Assembly: GCF_036983985.1 (NCBI RefSeq)
Contig: NZ_JALAHQ010000005.1
Location: 93,144 to 157,143 of the forward strand
Direction of reading: 5' to 3'
Length of the DNA stretch: 64,000 nt
From: Alishewanella metallidurans
GTDB taxonomy: Bacteria; Pseudomonadota; Gammaproteobacteria; Enterobacterales; Alteromonadaceae
A program made the translations under genes and the position numbers. The notes under the pieces are model-generated. The model worked only from the letters and a program-made list of their open reading frames with translations. It did not search any database and was not told where the DNA came from. Below, in pieces: positions 8,382-15,959 of the stretch (positions within the stretch are counted from its first letter, which is position 1; each line of letters begins with the position of its first letter).

Positions 8382-9011
8382 TTAGGTTATGTCGAACGCG
8401 CTATCCTCTGCGCCGTACCATGTATCAAGCACCTGTTCTAATTCTTCTAAGCCTTGTTTATTTAGCGAGCTAAAAGTGTGAACAGTAACGTTACCCATAA
8501 AGGCCATAGCGGCTTCTCGTACTTCTGACAGCACTTTTTTTCGTGCACCAACGGCTAATTTATCCGATTTAGTTAAAAGAATCAGTACCTCTAACTCACT
8601 TTGCACCGCCCAGTGAATAAGATCTTGGTCTAAATCTTTTAATGGATGACGAATATCCATTAATACCACCAGCCCTTTCAAACTGCTGCGTTTCATTAGA
8701 TACTCAGCCAACGACTTTTGCCATTTTTCTTTTACCGCTAAGGGTACTTTGGCAAAGCCATAGCCTGGTAAATCTATTAAACGACGCTCAGCATCTAAGC
8801 TGAATGTGTTAATCAGCTGAGTACGGCCCGGTGTTTTACTGGTGCGGGCTAAACTATTTTGCCGCGTTAATGTGTTTAATGCGCTAGACTTACCGGCGTT
8901 AGAACGGCCGGCAAATGCCACTTCGATGCCTTCATCAGCAGGAAGTGCTTTGATATCGGGTGCGCTAGTTAAAAAAGTAGCACGCTGATAATTGATTTTT
9001 GACTTGTACAC
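8382..9011 (-). CDS. engB: Ribosome biogenesis GTPase EngB (YihA/YsxC)
   Basis: A TrmE-Era-EngA-type GTPase with G1 GRSNAGKSS, G2 TPGRTQ, G3 DLPGYG and G4 TKSDK all visible. The family acts in large-subunit ribosome assembly. I place the start at a GTG at 9011 because GGAGAAG lies six bases before it, giving 209 residues, close to E. coli (210). An in-frame ATG at 9041 would add ten residues but has no clear ribosome site. It converges on the polA-side small RNA and is divergent from the cytochrome c4 gene, the order also known in Pseudomonas. Confidence 0.94.
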   Translation of the reverse strand: MYKSKINYQRATFLTSAPDIKALPADEGIEVAFAGRSNAGKSSALNTLTRQNSLARTSKTPGRTQLINTFSLDAERRLIDLPGYGFAKVPLAVKEKWQKSLAEYLMKRSSLKGLVVLMDIRHPLKDLDQDLIHWAVQSELEVLILLTKSDKLAVGARKKVLSEVREAAMAFMGNVTVHTFSSLNKQGLEELEQVLDTWYGAEDSAFDIT

Positions 9012-9192
9012 AGCCTTCTCCGGCGAATAATTTGAGCACATTGTAACGGATCAATCAGATCGGCAGAAGCTTTTGCATGCGCTATGGGATTTTACTTTGA
9101 GCAGTTTCGTGTAAAATAGGCTTAAAAGTGACGGTTAATACACTTGGTTGCCAGTATGCTGGCAGTTTAATGCGGACAGAGACGGATAAAAC

Positions 9193-9819
9193 ATGAAAAA
9201 AATTCTATTTCCACTGACGCTGTTATTCGGACTTATCGGAACAGCTCAGGCGTTTGACGGTGATGCTGAAGCAGGTAAAGCGAAATCAGCAGTATGTGCA
9301 GCGTGCCACAATGCCGATGGTAATAGCTTAGTCGACATGTATCCTAAGCTAGCTGGCCAGCACGCACCTTATATTTATAAGCAGCTGCAAGATTATAAAA
9401 CCGGTATGGCTACTGGCGGTAAACAAGGCCGCAATAACGGCATTATGTTTGGTATGGTTGCCGCGTTGTCAGATCAGGACATGAAAGATTTAGCCGCATA
9501 CTTTTCTTCACAAAAAATGGTTGCTGGTGCTACACCAGAAAATGTGATCGAACGTGGTGAGCAACTTTATCGTGGTGGCGACGAAAGTCGCGGTATTGCA
9601 GCCTGTATTGCCTGCCATGGCCCAAGAGGTTCTGGCTTAAGCTTAGGTGGCTTCCCGAAAATTTCATTTCAACATGCTAACTATGTTAAAACGACATTAA
9701 CCGAATTTCGCTCTGGTGCCCGTGCTAACGACTTAAACGGTATGATGGGTGACATTGCGAAAAAGCTGACTGATGAAGATATTGAAGTGTTGTCACAATA
9801 CTTAGGTGGCTTACACTAA
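9193..9819 (+). CDS. Dihaem cytochrome c4
   Basis: This 208-residue protein has a signal peptide (MKKILFPLTLLFGLIGTAQA) and two similar halves, each with one haem site: CAACH at about residues 35-39 and CIACH at about 138-142. That is the cytochrome c4 layout. Known members are periplasmic carriers, sometimes membrane-associated, that donate electrons to cbb3-type oxidases. It is monocistronic with its own terminator, divergent from engB. With the cytochrome c5 gene at 4343 this gives two aerobic electron carriers on either side of polA-engB. Confidence 0.93.
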   Translation: MKKILFPLTLLFGLIGTAQAFDGDAEAGKAKSAVCAACHNADGNSLVDMYPKLAGQHAPYIYKQLQDYKTGMATGGKQGRNNGIMFGMVAALSDQDMKDLAAYFSSQKMVAGATPENVIERGEQLYRGGDESRGIAACIACHGPRGSGLSLGGFPKISFQHANYVKTTLTEFRSGARANDLNGMMGDIAKKLTDEDIEVLSQYLGGLH

Positions 9820-9850
9820 TTCGCTATTTTTAGTGGCGTTAATCTTAAAA

Positions 9851-9875
9851 AAGCCGGCGTTCATCGCCGGTTTTT
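9851..9875 (+). terminator. Terminator of the cytochrome c4 gene
   Basis: CCGGCG-TTCAT-CGCCGG is a perfect six-pair GC stem, extended by A-T pairs and followed by five T residues, 35 bases after the stop. Confidence 0.88.
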
Positions 9876-9906
9876 GAATTTTAATGGGTATTTTTGTGCG
9901 ATATAT

Positions 9907-9923
9907 CTCACATCTGTTGTAAG
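9907..9923 (+). promoter_or_regulatory. Possible GacA/UvrY-type half site upstream of the CsrB-like RNA
   Basis: TGTAAG at 9918-9923 equals one half of the GacA/UvrY box (TGTAAG-N6-CTTACA). CTCACA at 9907-9912 resembles the partner half but lies on the wrong side. It is about 160 bases before the predicted RNA start, roughly the distance at which UvrY/GacA sites sit before csrB and rsmZ. This is suggestive only. Confidence 0.3.
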
Positions 9924-10045
9924 TAAAAAGCGTAGTTTGACTTTAATTATGCTTATATTATATTTACTTCTCTTGGTAACGTATTGATTTTAAATGGTTA
10001 GATAAATACTCGCGTTAAAGTTATGGTTTTACCAGCAACGAAGCC

Positions 10046-10073
10046 TTGTTATACCGGTAAAATGAGGTAAATT
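10046..10073 (+). promoter_or_regulatory. Candidate core promoter of the CsrB-like RNA
   Basis: TTGTTA (10046-10051) and TAAATT (10068-10073) are spaced by 16 bases, each matching four of six consensus positions. They would start transcription near 10080, at a perfect inverted repeat GTTACA-CTT-TGTAAC (10082-10096). An alternative -10 is TAAAAT at 10058-10063. Confidence 0.4.
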
Positions 10074-10079
10074 AGCTAG

Positions 10080-10392
10080 CAGTTACACTTTGTAACGAAT
10101 GAAAACAGGGAATGTCCGCAGGGAAGTGATAGTGCCAGTACGCAAGTACTTGGAGCCTTGTTTTCATCGCATCTGGAAGATGTGTGGCGTGAGTTAACGC
10201 ACAAGGATGAATACTAAAGTATCAGGATGATCGCGAAAAATAAAATTATGCTAGCTAACTAGGAAGGCGATATAAAATCCGGAAGTGAACAGACAAGATG
10301 TCGAAGATTCACTAGGAAAAACAACAAGTGAGTGACGTGTTGATTTAACACAAATATGTACAAGGCGATAAGAGCAATCTTATCGCCTTTTT
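10080..10392 (+). ncRNA. csrB: CsrB/RsmZ-type CsrA-sequestering small RNA
   Basis: The 600-base gap after the cytochrome c4 gene holds an RNA of about 310 bases with nine GGA motifs (near 10109, 10122, 10152, 10175, 10205, 10225, 10262, 10281 and 10315). Several are in or beside short hairpin loops, such as CATCT-GGA-AGATG (10172-10179 region). CAAGGATG and CAGGATG match the repeat of E. coli CsrB. A long-range stem GAAAACA/TGTTTTC (10101-10107 with 10159-10165) closes the first domain. It ends in a 12-pair terminator. Known role: binding many CsrA dimers and relieving post-transcriptional repression of biofilm, motility and carbon-storage genes. The start is inferred; the family call rests on motif density. 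Confidence 0.85.
10362..10392 (+). terminator. Terminator of the CsrB-like RNA
   Basis: AAGGCGATAAGA and TCTTATCGCCTT form a perfect 12-pair stem with a GCAA loop, followed by a T tract. Confidence 0.93.
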
Positions 10393-10419
10393 CTATTAAA
10401 CAGCCTGGTTTATTGTGCA

Positions 10420-11070
10420 ATGTTAAATAATCAATGCCCGCTATGTTGCGCCGAACAAATTCAGTTTTTTCATCAAGACAAACGACGAGCTTATTACCAG
10501 TGTTTGTGTTGTAAGTTAGTATTTGCCGACCGCTGCAGCCTATTATCACCACAACAAGAGCTCGCGCATTACCAGCAGCACCAAAATGCGTTAACTGATG
10601 TAGGTTATCGCCAGTTTTTACAGCGTATTGCAACTCCGTTGCTTAACCATTTGCCGCAACAAGGTTTGTTAGGTTTAGACTTTGGTTGTGGCCCCGGCCC
10701 TTTGTTGGCACAGATGCTAACTGAGCAGGGGCACCAGATGGCAATATGGGATCCCTATTTTGCTAATGATGCGTCTGTTTTACAGCAAAGCTATGATTTT
10801 ATTAGCTGCACTGAAGCAATAGAACATTTTGTAACCCCAGCTATTGAATGGGCGCTATGGTTAAAACTGTTAAAGCCAGATGCTACCCTAGCTATCATGA
10901 CAAAGTGCTATACTAACGCCGCAGCATTTGCTGATTGGTATTACAAATTAGATCCGACTCACATTAGCTTTTTTTGTGAAGACACATTTGCTTACCTCGC
11001 TGCTAGAGACAATTTAGTACTAAATGTCGTCGCAAAAGATGTTGTTTTGCTACAGCGGCGAAAGCATTAG
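10420..11070 (+). CDS. Class I SAM-dependent methyltransferase with N-terminal zinc ribbon
   Basis: This 216-residue protein has paired cysteines near the start (CPLC at about 6-9 and CLCC at about 28-31), suggesting a small zinc ribbon. The SAM-binding glycine loop LGLDFGCGPG is at about residues 84-93. WDPYF provides the acidic residue after strand 2, and SCTEAIEHF is the post-II motif. This is the common architecture of small uncharacterised methyltransferases (Methyltransf_11/23-like). The substrate cannot be read from the sequence. It starts 28 bases after the CsrB-like terminator without a clear ribosome site or promoter, so the start is uncertain. It is followed closely by yihI. Confidence 0.75.
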   Translation: MLNNQCPLCCAEQIQFFHQDKRRAYYQCLCCKLVFADRCSLLSPQQELAHYQQHQNALTDVGYRQFLQRIATPLLNHLPQQGLLGLDFGCGPGPLLAQMLTEQGHQMAIWDPYFANDASVLQQSYDFISCTEAIEHFVTPAIEWALWLKLLKPDATLAIMTKCYTNAAAFADWYYKLDPTHISFFCEDTFAYLAARDNLVLNVVAKDVVLLQRRKH

Positions 11071-11123
11071 TGTTTCTAATGAAAACTGGTTAAAATGTGC
11101 GCCCTTTTTTACAGGTAAAAAAC

Positions 11124-11678
11124 ATGACTCGTCAGAAAAAAACTCGCTTGACCGGCCCTAATGGCCAACGGCATTTATCAACGATAGAGATCCGCAAAAC
11201 TCGCGAGCCTCAAGAGCAGAGCAAGAAAAAAGGTGCGGGTTTAAAAGCTGGTAATCGCAACAATGTAGCTGCTATTGCAGCGGATGCTAATGGCGAGCCA
11301 GTAAAAAAAGATAAACGTATTGGCAGTAAAAAGCCAATAGTGCTAGTGCTGACCGAGGCGCCGGTAGCGGAAAAGCCGCAAGTGATACTGCAGCCTAAAG
11401 CCAGTTTAAGCAAAGTAAGACCAGTTGAGTTAACCGCTGAACAAGAGCTCGCCTTGATTGAAAATGATAGCTTCCTACATGAGTTGTTAGAGCGAGTTGA
11501 GAAAGACGAAGTGTTAACCGGAAAAGACGCTAAATATTTTAATGCTAAAACAGCGAGACTAGACCAGCTGTTACAGCAGTTAGGCTTAGTTGATGACGCT
11601 GATGAAGAAGAGATTGATCCGTTAGCCGCTTTTGAAAGTAAAGATTGGCGTAAAGATTTGATCGGCGACGAGGATTAA
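11124..11678 (+). CDS. yihI: Der GTPase-activating protein YihI
   Basis: The protein has a lysine/arginine-rich, disordered N-terminal part (MTRQKKTRLTG, repeated KK and RK), the conserved linker DKRIGSKKPI, and an acidic helical C-terminal part with the family motif TARLDQLLQQLGL, as in E. coli YihI. YihI stimulates the GTPase Der (EngA) and so modulates 50S ribosome assembly. I start it at ATG 11124 (184 residues), which has AGG eight bases upstream; a GTG at 11097 lies before that site. DUF2489 follows two bases after the stop, so the two are probably co-transcribed. Confidence 0.9.
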   Translation: MTRQKKTRLTGPNGQRHLSTIEIRKTREPQEQSKKKGAGLKAGNRNNVAAIAADANGEPVKKDKRIGSKKPIVLVLTEAPVAEKPQVILQPKASLSKVRPVELTAEQELALIENDSFLHELLERVEKDEVLTGKDAKYFNAKTARLDQLLQQLGLVDDADEEEIDPLAAFESKDWRKDLIGDED

Positions 11679-11680
11679 TT

Positions 11681-12136
11681 TTGACTAGTAGCGTATTCGT
11701 AGCATTTGTTGTTGCGGCAGTATTGATTGTGGCTTTAGCGTTTTACGCCGGTAGCTTGCTGTGGCGCGTGCAGCAGCAGAGCAAGGCTGCGCAGCTAGAG
11801 TTAGCAGAAAAACGGCAGTATTTGCGTGACAGTATTATATTAATTTGTAAGGCGATGCTGGCCGAGCAGTGCGAGTTATCAGAAGGGGCGCTGCGAGTTT
11901 GGGTATTGTTAGATCACTTAGCGCCAGAGCATAAGCTTGATCCTATTGCTAGCTACCCGGGTTTGTATCAGATGTACCAAGTAGTTAAAGACATGCCAAC
12001 CCACAAGGCGCGTAAAGCGCAGGACAAAGCACTAACGCAACAGCAAGACGTATTGCGGTTAAAAGCTGAACAAGATTTAAAACCGCTTATTTTAATTGAT
12101 GCTGATACCTTATTAAAGCGCTTCCAGCCTGCTTAA
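11681..12136 (+). CDS. DUF2489 family membrane-anchored protein
   Basis: This 151-residue protein has one N-terminal transmembrane helix (about residues 4-28, VFVAFVVAAVLIVALAFYAG) and a soluble helical remainder containing a cysteine (ILICKAMLAEQCELSEGALR). It resembles the DUF2489 family, which sits beside yihI in many Alteromonadales and Vibrionales. Function is unknown. The start is a TTG at 11681, seven bases after AGGA inside the end of yihI, which implies translational coupling. No other start fits. Confidence 0.75.
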   Translation: MTSSVFVAFVVAAVLIVALAFYAGSLLWRVQQQSKAAQLELAEKRQYLRDSIILICKAMLAEQCELSEGALRVWVLLDHLAPEHKLDPIASYPGLYQMYQVVKDMPTHKARKAQDKALTQQQDVLRLKAEQDLKPLILIDADTLLKRFQPA

Positions 12137-12158
12137 ACAAACCGAAAGCCAAGGATTA

Positions 12159-13442
12159 TTATTGCCGGTAAATTTGACCGGCTTTCATTACAAAGTTTAC
12201 TTTTCCCATTAGGCTAATATCTTTTAACGGATCGCCTTCTACCGCAACAATATCGGCTATTTTCCCTACTTTAATACTGCCAAGCTCGTCGGCAACACCC
12301 AGTAAGCGCGCACCTTCAATGGTTGCACTTTGAATAGCTTCTATCGCTGGCATGCCTGCTTCTGTCATATAGACAAACTCACGCCAGTTATTACCATGTT
12401 CATACACACCGGCATCAGTACCAAAGGCTATTTTTACCCCAGTTTTATAAGCTTCAGCAAAGGTTTGCTGAATTTTGCTACCAATAGTTGCTGCTTTAGG
12501 TTGCACCAGATCGGGGAAAAAACCTGGAATGCGTGATTTTTCTTCAGCCCATTTTCCAGCAATAATGGTTGGTACAAAGTAAGTACCCTGTTTGCGCATT
12601 AGTGCCATGGTGCTTTTATCCATGTAAGTGCCATGCTCTATTGAGTCGACTCCGGCTTTAATAGCGCGCTCCATACCCTCTTTACCATGGGCATGTACAG
12701 CTATCTTCATGCCATAATCTTTCGCTGTGCTAACAATGGCCGCGAGTTCTTCATCAGTAAACTGGGGGTTACTGCCGCTTTTAGCGACACTTAGCACACC
12801 GCCAGTAGCGGTAATTTTAATTAAATCTGAACCCTCTTTATAGCGTTGGCGTACCGCTTTTCGTGCTTCGTCGGCGCCATTTATTACACCATCTTTCGGG
12901 CCTGGATCGGCCATTAATGCCAAGGCTAAACCGTTGGTAGGGTCGGCATGCCCGCCGGTTGTTGCCAGCGATTTACCCGCAGCAAAAATACGCGGGCCGT
13001 TAATGTAGCCTTTTGCGATAGCTTTTTTTAGTGCCACACTAATACCGTGGTTATCACCTAACTCGCGCACTGTGGTAAAACCGGCCATCAGAGTTTTTTC
13101 GGCGTAAGTTGCACCGCGTAAAGCATAGTCGGCTTCATTCATTGAAAAGCCCTCGCTGTATGCTGTAGCGCTAAACTGCGAGTAGAAATGGGTGTGCATA
13201 TCCATTAAACCCGGCATTACCGTGTGCTGGCGTAAATCAATTACCGTATCGTTAGCGCCTGGCTGACGATAACCGGCTTCCAGTGCAGTAATTTTGTCTT
13301 GGTCAACGACTATAGTTTGCTCAGTTAATACCGTTTTATTTTCGGCAGTAATTACTTTTCCGGCGTGAATAAGTGTTGCTGCATGTGGCTGGGCACAAAT
13401 ACAGACAGTAGCTAAAAGAAGCGCTATTGGCGTTTTTTTCAT
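12159..13442 (-). CDS. Secreted metal-dependent amidohydrolase (imidazolonepropionase-like, COG1228)
   Basis: A signal peptide (about residues 1-21, ending QPHA) precedes a 406-residue amidohydrolase. The metal-binding series is complete: MHTHFY (HxH), DLIKITATGG with the lysine that is usually carboxylated, AVHAHG, SIEHGTY and FGTDAGV. The closest characterised group is the binuclear prolidase-like carboxypeptidases that hydrolyse Xaa-Pro or Xaa-Arg/Lys dipeptides, so a periplasmic peptidase role is likely. The exact substrate is inferred. It is monocistronic and converges on the DUF2489 gene 22 bases away. Confidence 0.82.
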   Translation of the reverse strand: MKKTPIALLLATVCICAQPHAATLIHAGKVITAENKTVLTEQTIVVDQDKITALEAGYRQPGANDTVIDLRQHTVMPGLMDMHTHFYSQFSATAYSEGFSMNEADYALRGATYAEKTLMAGFTTVRELGDNHGISVALKKAIAKGYINGPRIFAAGKSLATTGGHADPTNGLALALMADPGPKDGVINGADEARKAVRQRYKEGSDLIKITATGGVLSVAKSGSNPQFTDEELAAIVSTAKDYGMKIAVHAHGKEGMERAIKAGVDSIEHGTYMDKSTMALMRKQGTYFVPTIIAGKWAEEKSRIPGFFPDLVQPKAATIGSKIQQTFAEAYKTGVKIAFGTDAGVYEHGNNWREFVYMTEAGMPAIEAIQSATIEGARLLGVADELGSIKVGKIADIVAVEGDPLKDISLMGKVNFVMKAGQIYRQ

Positions 13443-13549
13443 TTTGGTTATGGCCTTATATGTTTAACGATTTAATCAGTGTTAACACAGTAGAAAAAAT
13501 CAACAATGCGCTTTAGACAGAATGCTGTTTTTTAATGACCAATATGGGT

Positions 13550-14122
13550 TTAGGTTATGGCAAAAGTAAATGGATAAGCGGCGCTTTTTAATTGATAGTG
13601 TTGCTGGTGGTTGCAGTAAACCGCATTGGCTTGCTCTGCTAGTTGGTAGTAAACATTGCGGCTTAACTTGGCATCTAACCCTCGCCATAGTTGTAAGTAG
13701 GGCAGCAGCTGTTGTTGTGGGTCGGCCTTTAGTACTAACGGATATTGTGGGCTTACTAGCACTTGTTGCTGCAAATTTGTCGTTAAATTTAATGCTGGGC
13801 CTGCAGCTGTTTCTAACCACGCCCAATCGACGATTAAAAACGGCGCATCAGCAACCGTTATGCGCATTTTCTCTACCGGCGTTTGCAAGAAATATTCATT
13901 ATTCTGTCGTAACAATACTGATGTAAATAAGGTGACTAATGCCGGACGCTGAATTTTGCTGTGTTGATAATACCAATCGCCCTCAGCGTTTATATGTATC
14001 GGTATATCACCACAAAACGGCGGGTTCCAGCTTTCCACTGGTGCCAGATCGGTTTGCTGTAGCTGTTGTTGCAGCGTTTGTAGATTAAAAGCAGAAGCCG
14101 TAGTTAGTGTTTTCATAGCCAT
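13550..14122 (-). CDS. DUF1285 domain protein
   Basis: About 190 residues carrying the DUF1285 signature: ESWNPPFCGDIPIHI, then GDWYYQHSKIQRPALVTLF, then the conserved TPVEKMRITVADAPFLIVD. Known structures of this family are small beta-rich cytosolic proteins of unknown function. There is no signal peptide. Three in-frame starts are possible (TTG 14134, ATG 14122, ATG 14116) and none has a strong ribosome site; I chose the first ATG. It is divergent from mscS. Confidence 0.75.
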   Translation of the reverse strand: MAMKTLTTASAFNLQTLQQQLQQTDLAPVESWNPPFCGDIPIHINAEGDWYYQHSKIQRPALVTLFTSVLLRQNNEYFLQTPVEKMRITVADAPFLIVDWAWLETAAGPALNLTTNLQQQVLVSPQYPLVLKADPQQQLLPYLQLWRGLDAKLSRNVYYQLAEQANAVYCNHQQHYQLKSAAYPFTFAIT

Positions 14123-14254
14123 AAAGACTAGCAAAGATAAGCTAATGGCGAAAGAAAAACTGGTGAGTTTAGCCTGTTTTAGCGGCTATAACGCAGTGTA
14201 ATATGGTATTATTTACCCCGATTTATTATCGCAATGGGTTATAGGAGCAAATTT

Positions 14255-15085
14255 ATGGAAAAAATTACTCAGTTATTTCATGAAAATAACGAGCTATTAC
14301 TAGGCTATTTATTACAGCTAGTGCTTGCGATAGTTATTTTTTATATCGGCCGGATGGTAGCAAAAGGTGTAAGTAGGCTGATGGAAAAAGCACTATTAGC
14401 ACGGGCAGTAGATAAAGCTGTAGTGTCGTTTGTTACCGGTATTGTTTACGCCATCATATTAATTGCTACCGCGCTAATGGCCTTGTCGCAGGTAGGCGTG
14501 CAAACTACGTCGTTTATCGCTATTTTAGGCGCGGCAGGTTTAGCGGTTGGTTTGGCGTTACAAGGCTCATTATCAAATTTTGCCTCAGGTATTTTAATTA
14601 TTTTATTTCGGCCGTTTAAATCAGGTGATTTTATTGACGCTGGTGGTATTGCCGGTACCGTTGATAAAATTGAGATTTTTCAAACGATAATGAAAACCCC
14701 TGACAATAAATTAGTTATTGTGCCTAACGCGCAAATTACTAGCCGTGCTATTACTAATTACTCTGCTGAGGCGACGCGCCGGGTAGATTTAACCATTAGT
14801 ATTGGTTACGACGCCGATTTACGTTTAGCGAAAAAACTTTTAGAAGATATTGTTACCAGTGATAGCCGTGTTTTACCTACACCCGCACCCGTTATTAAGG
14901 TTGGCGCGCTAGCCGATGCCACCGTTAATATTTTGGTGCGACCTTGGGTTAATTCAGCAGATTATTGGGGCGTGTACTGGGATACTTTAGAGAAAATAAA
15001 GCTAACCTTTGATGATAACGGTATTCGTATGCCATTTCCGCAAATGGGTGTACATATTAAGCAAGATAAGCAGGAGCAAGTATGA
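14255..15085 (+). CDS. mscS: Small-conductance mechanosensitive channel MscS
   Basis: This 276-residue protein has three transmembrane helices in the first 110 residues. The pore-lining TM3 carries the glycine/alanine packing pattern AAGLAVGLALQGSLSNFASG, and the MscS beta domain signature GDFIDAGGIAGTV follows. The length is close to E. coli MscS (286). It should open under membrane tension during hypo-osmotic shock. The ATG at 14255 has AGGAG seven bases upstream; an earlier ATG at 14234 lies before that site. Its TGA overlaps the ATG of the next gene (ATGA). Confidence 0.93.
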   Translation: MEKITQLFHENNELLLGYLLQLVLAIVIFYIGRMVAKGVSRLMEKALLARAVDKAVVSFVTGIVYAIILIATALMALSQVGVQTTSFIAILGAAGLAVGLALQGSLSNFASGILIILFRPFKSGDFIDAGGIAGTVDKIEIFQTIMKTPDNKLVIVPNAQITSRAITNYSAEATRRVDLTISIGYDADLRLAKKLLEDIVTSDSRVLPTPAPVIKVGALADATVNILVRPWVNSADYWGVYWDTLEKIKLTFDDNGIRMPFPQMGVHIKQDKQEQV

Positions 15086-15828
15086 AGCGTTTTTCAATTC
15101 TGGCATTAGCCATCGCAGCTAGCTCGCAGGTGCAAGCTAACGACACTGTCGCAACTGGCAAAGTATGGACTACCTCGGCTGAATTAGGTGCTATTGCAAC
15201 ATCAGGTAACACGGTTGGTACATCAGTAACCGGTAAAATAGATGCCAAGCAAGAGCTGCAGCAATGGAGTAATCAGTATATTTTCAGCGCTTTTTTCAAA
15301 GAAGATGAAAAAACCGATGCCAATGGCGACAAAATTACTGAAAAATCAGCAGAAAAGTATTTAGTATCAGCTAAAGCTGCTTATAAGCTAGATGAAGAGT
15401 TTGATAAGTTGTTTGTATATGGCTCTTACACTGATGACAAGTTTGGTGCCTATACTAAATACACTACACTCGCTGTCGGTTACGGTACGCGCATTTATAA
15501 TGCTGAAGACAAGTCACTGGACGTAGAAGTTGGTCCGGGCTATTTCACCGGCAAACGTTCAACGGGTGAAACGGAAAAAGGCCTTATTGCTCGTGGTGCC
15601 GCGGTGTTCAATTGGACCATTAGTGAGTCAGCCAGTTTTGCGCAAACGTTAAGCGTGGAGTACGGTGATGATAACACCCGTACTATCGCAGAAAGTGCAG
15701 TGTTAGCGAAAATTAATGGTTCGCTACAAATGAAAGCGGCATTTTTAGTGCAAAATGATACAGATGTGCCGGTAGCTAAAAAGAGCACAGATACACAAAC
15801 ATCGCTTACCTTAGTCTATTCGTTCTAA
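15082..15828 (+). CDS. DUF481 (YdiY-type) outer-membrane beta-barrel protein
   Basis: A 248-residue protein with a signal peptide (MKRFSILALAIAASSQVQAN) and alternating beta-strand sequence ending in an aromatic residue (TLVYSF), as in outer-membrane barrels. The mature start (TTSAELGAIATSGNT) is typical of DUF481/YdiY. The family is poorly characterised. Translation is coupled to mscS through a four-base overlap and the pair share a terminator, so an osmotic or envelope role is plausible but inferred. Confidence 0.82.
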   Translation: MKRFSILALAIAASSQVQANDTVATGKVWTTSAELGAIATSGNTVGTSVTGKIDAKQELQQWSNQYIFSAFFKEDEKTDANGDKITEKSAEKYLVSAKAAYKLDEEFDKLFVYGSYTDDKFGAYTKYTTLAVGYGTRIYNAEDKSLDVEVGPGYFTGKRSTGETEKGLIARGAAVFNWTISESASFAQTLSVEYGDDNTRTIAESAVLAKINGSLQMKAAFLVQNDTDVPVAKKSTDTQTSLTLVYSF

Positions 15829-15832
15829 CAAT

Positions 15833-15861
15833 AAAAAGGCCTGCATAATGCAGGCCTTTTT
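15833..15861 (+). terminator. Terminator of the mscS-DUF481 operon
   Basis: AAAAAGGCCTGCA and TGCAGGCCTTTTT form a perfect 13-pair stem around TAA, five bases after the stop. Confidence 0.92.
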
Positions 15862-15959
15862 ATTTAAATATGTTGTTATTGAATAATTTAGGTTGGCCAA
15901 GTGAAAAATTAAGCTATGCTAAGGCATCACTTTGCTAATTATATTGTTACAATAAATTA

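Noticed and set aside
10080..10392. RNase P RNA, tmRNA or 6S RNA as the identity of the structured RNA
   Set aside because: The conserved cores of these RNAs are absent, there is no tRNA-like end or peptide tag frame, and the repeated GGA hairpins fit CsrB-type RNA far better.
10259..10633. 124-residue minus-strand reading frame across the end of the CsrB-like RNA
   Set aside because: It runs antisense through the RNA terminator and into the methyltransferase gene, has no ribosome site and resembles no family I know.
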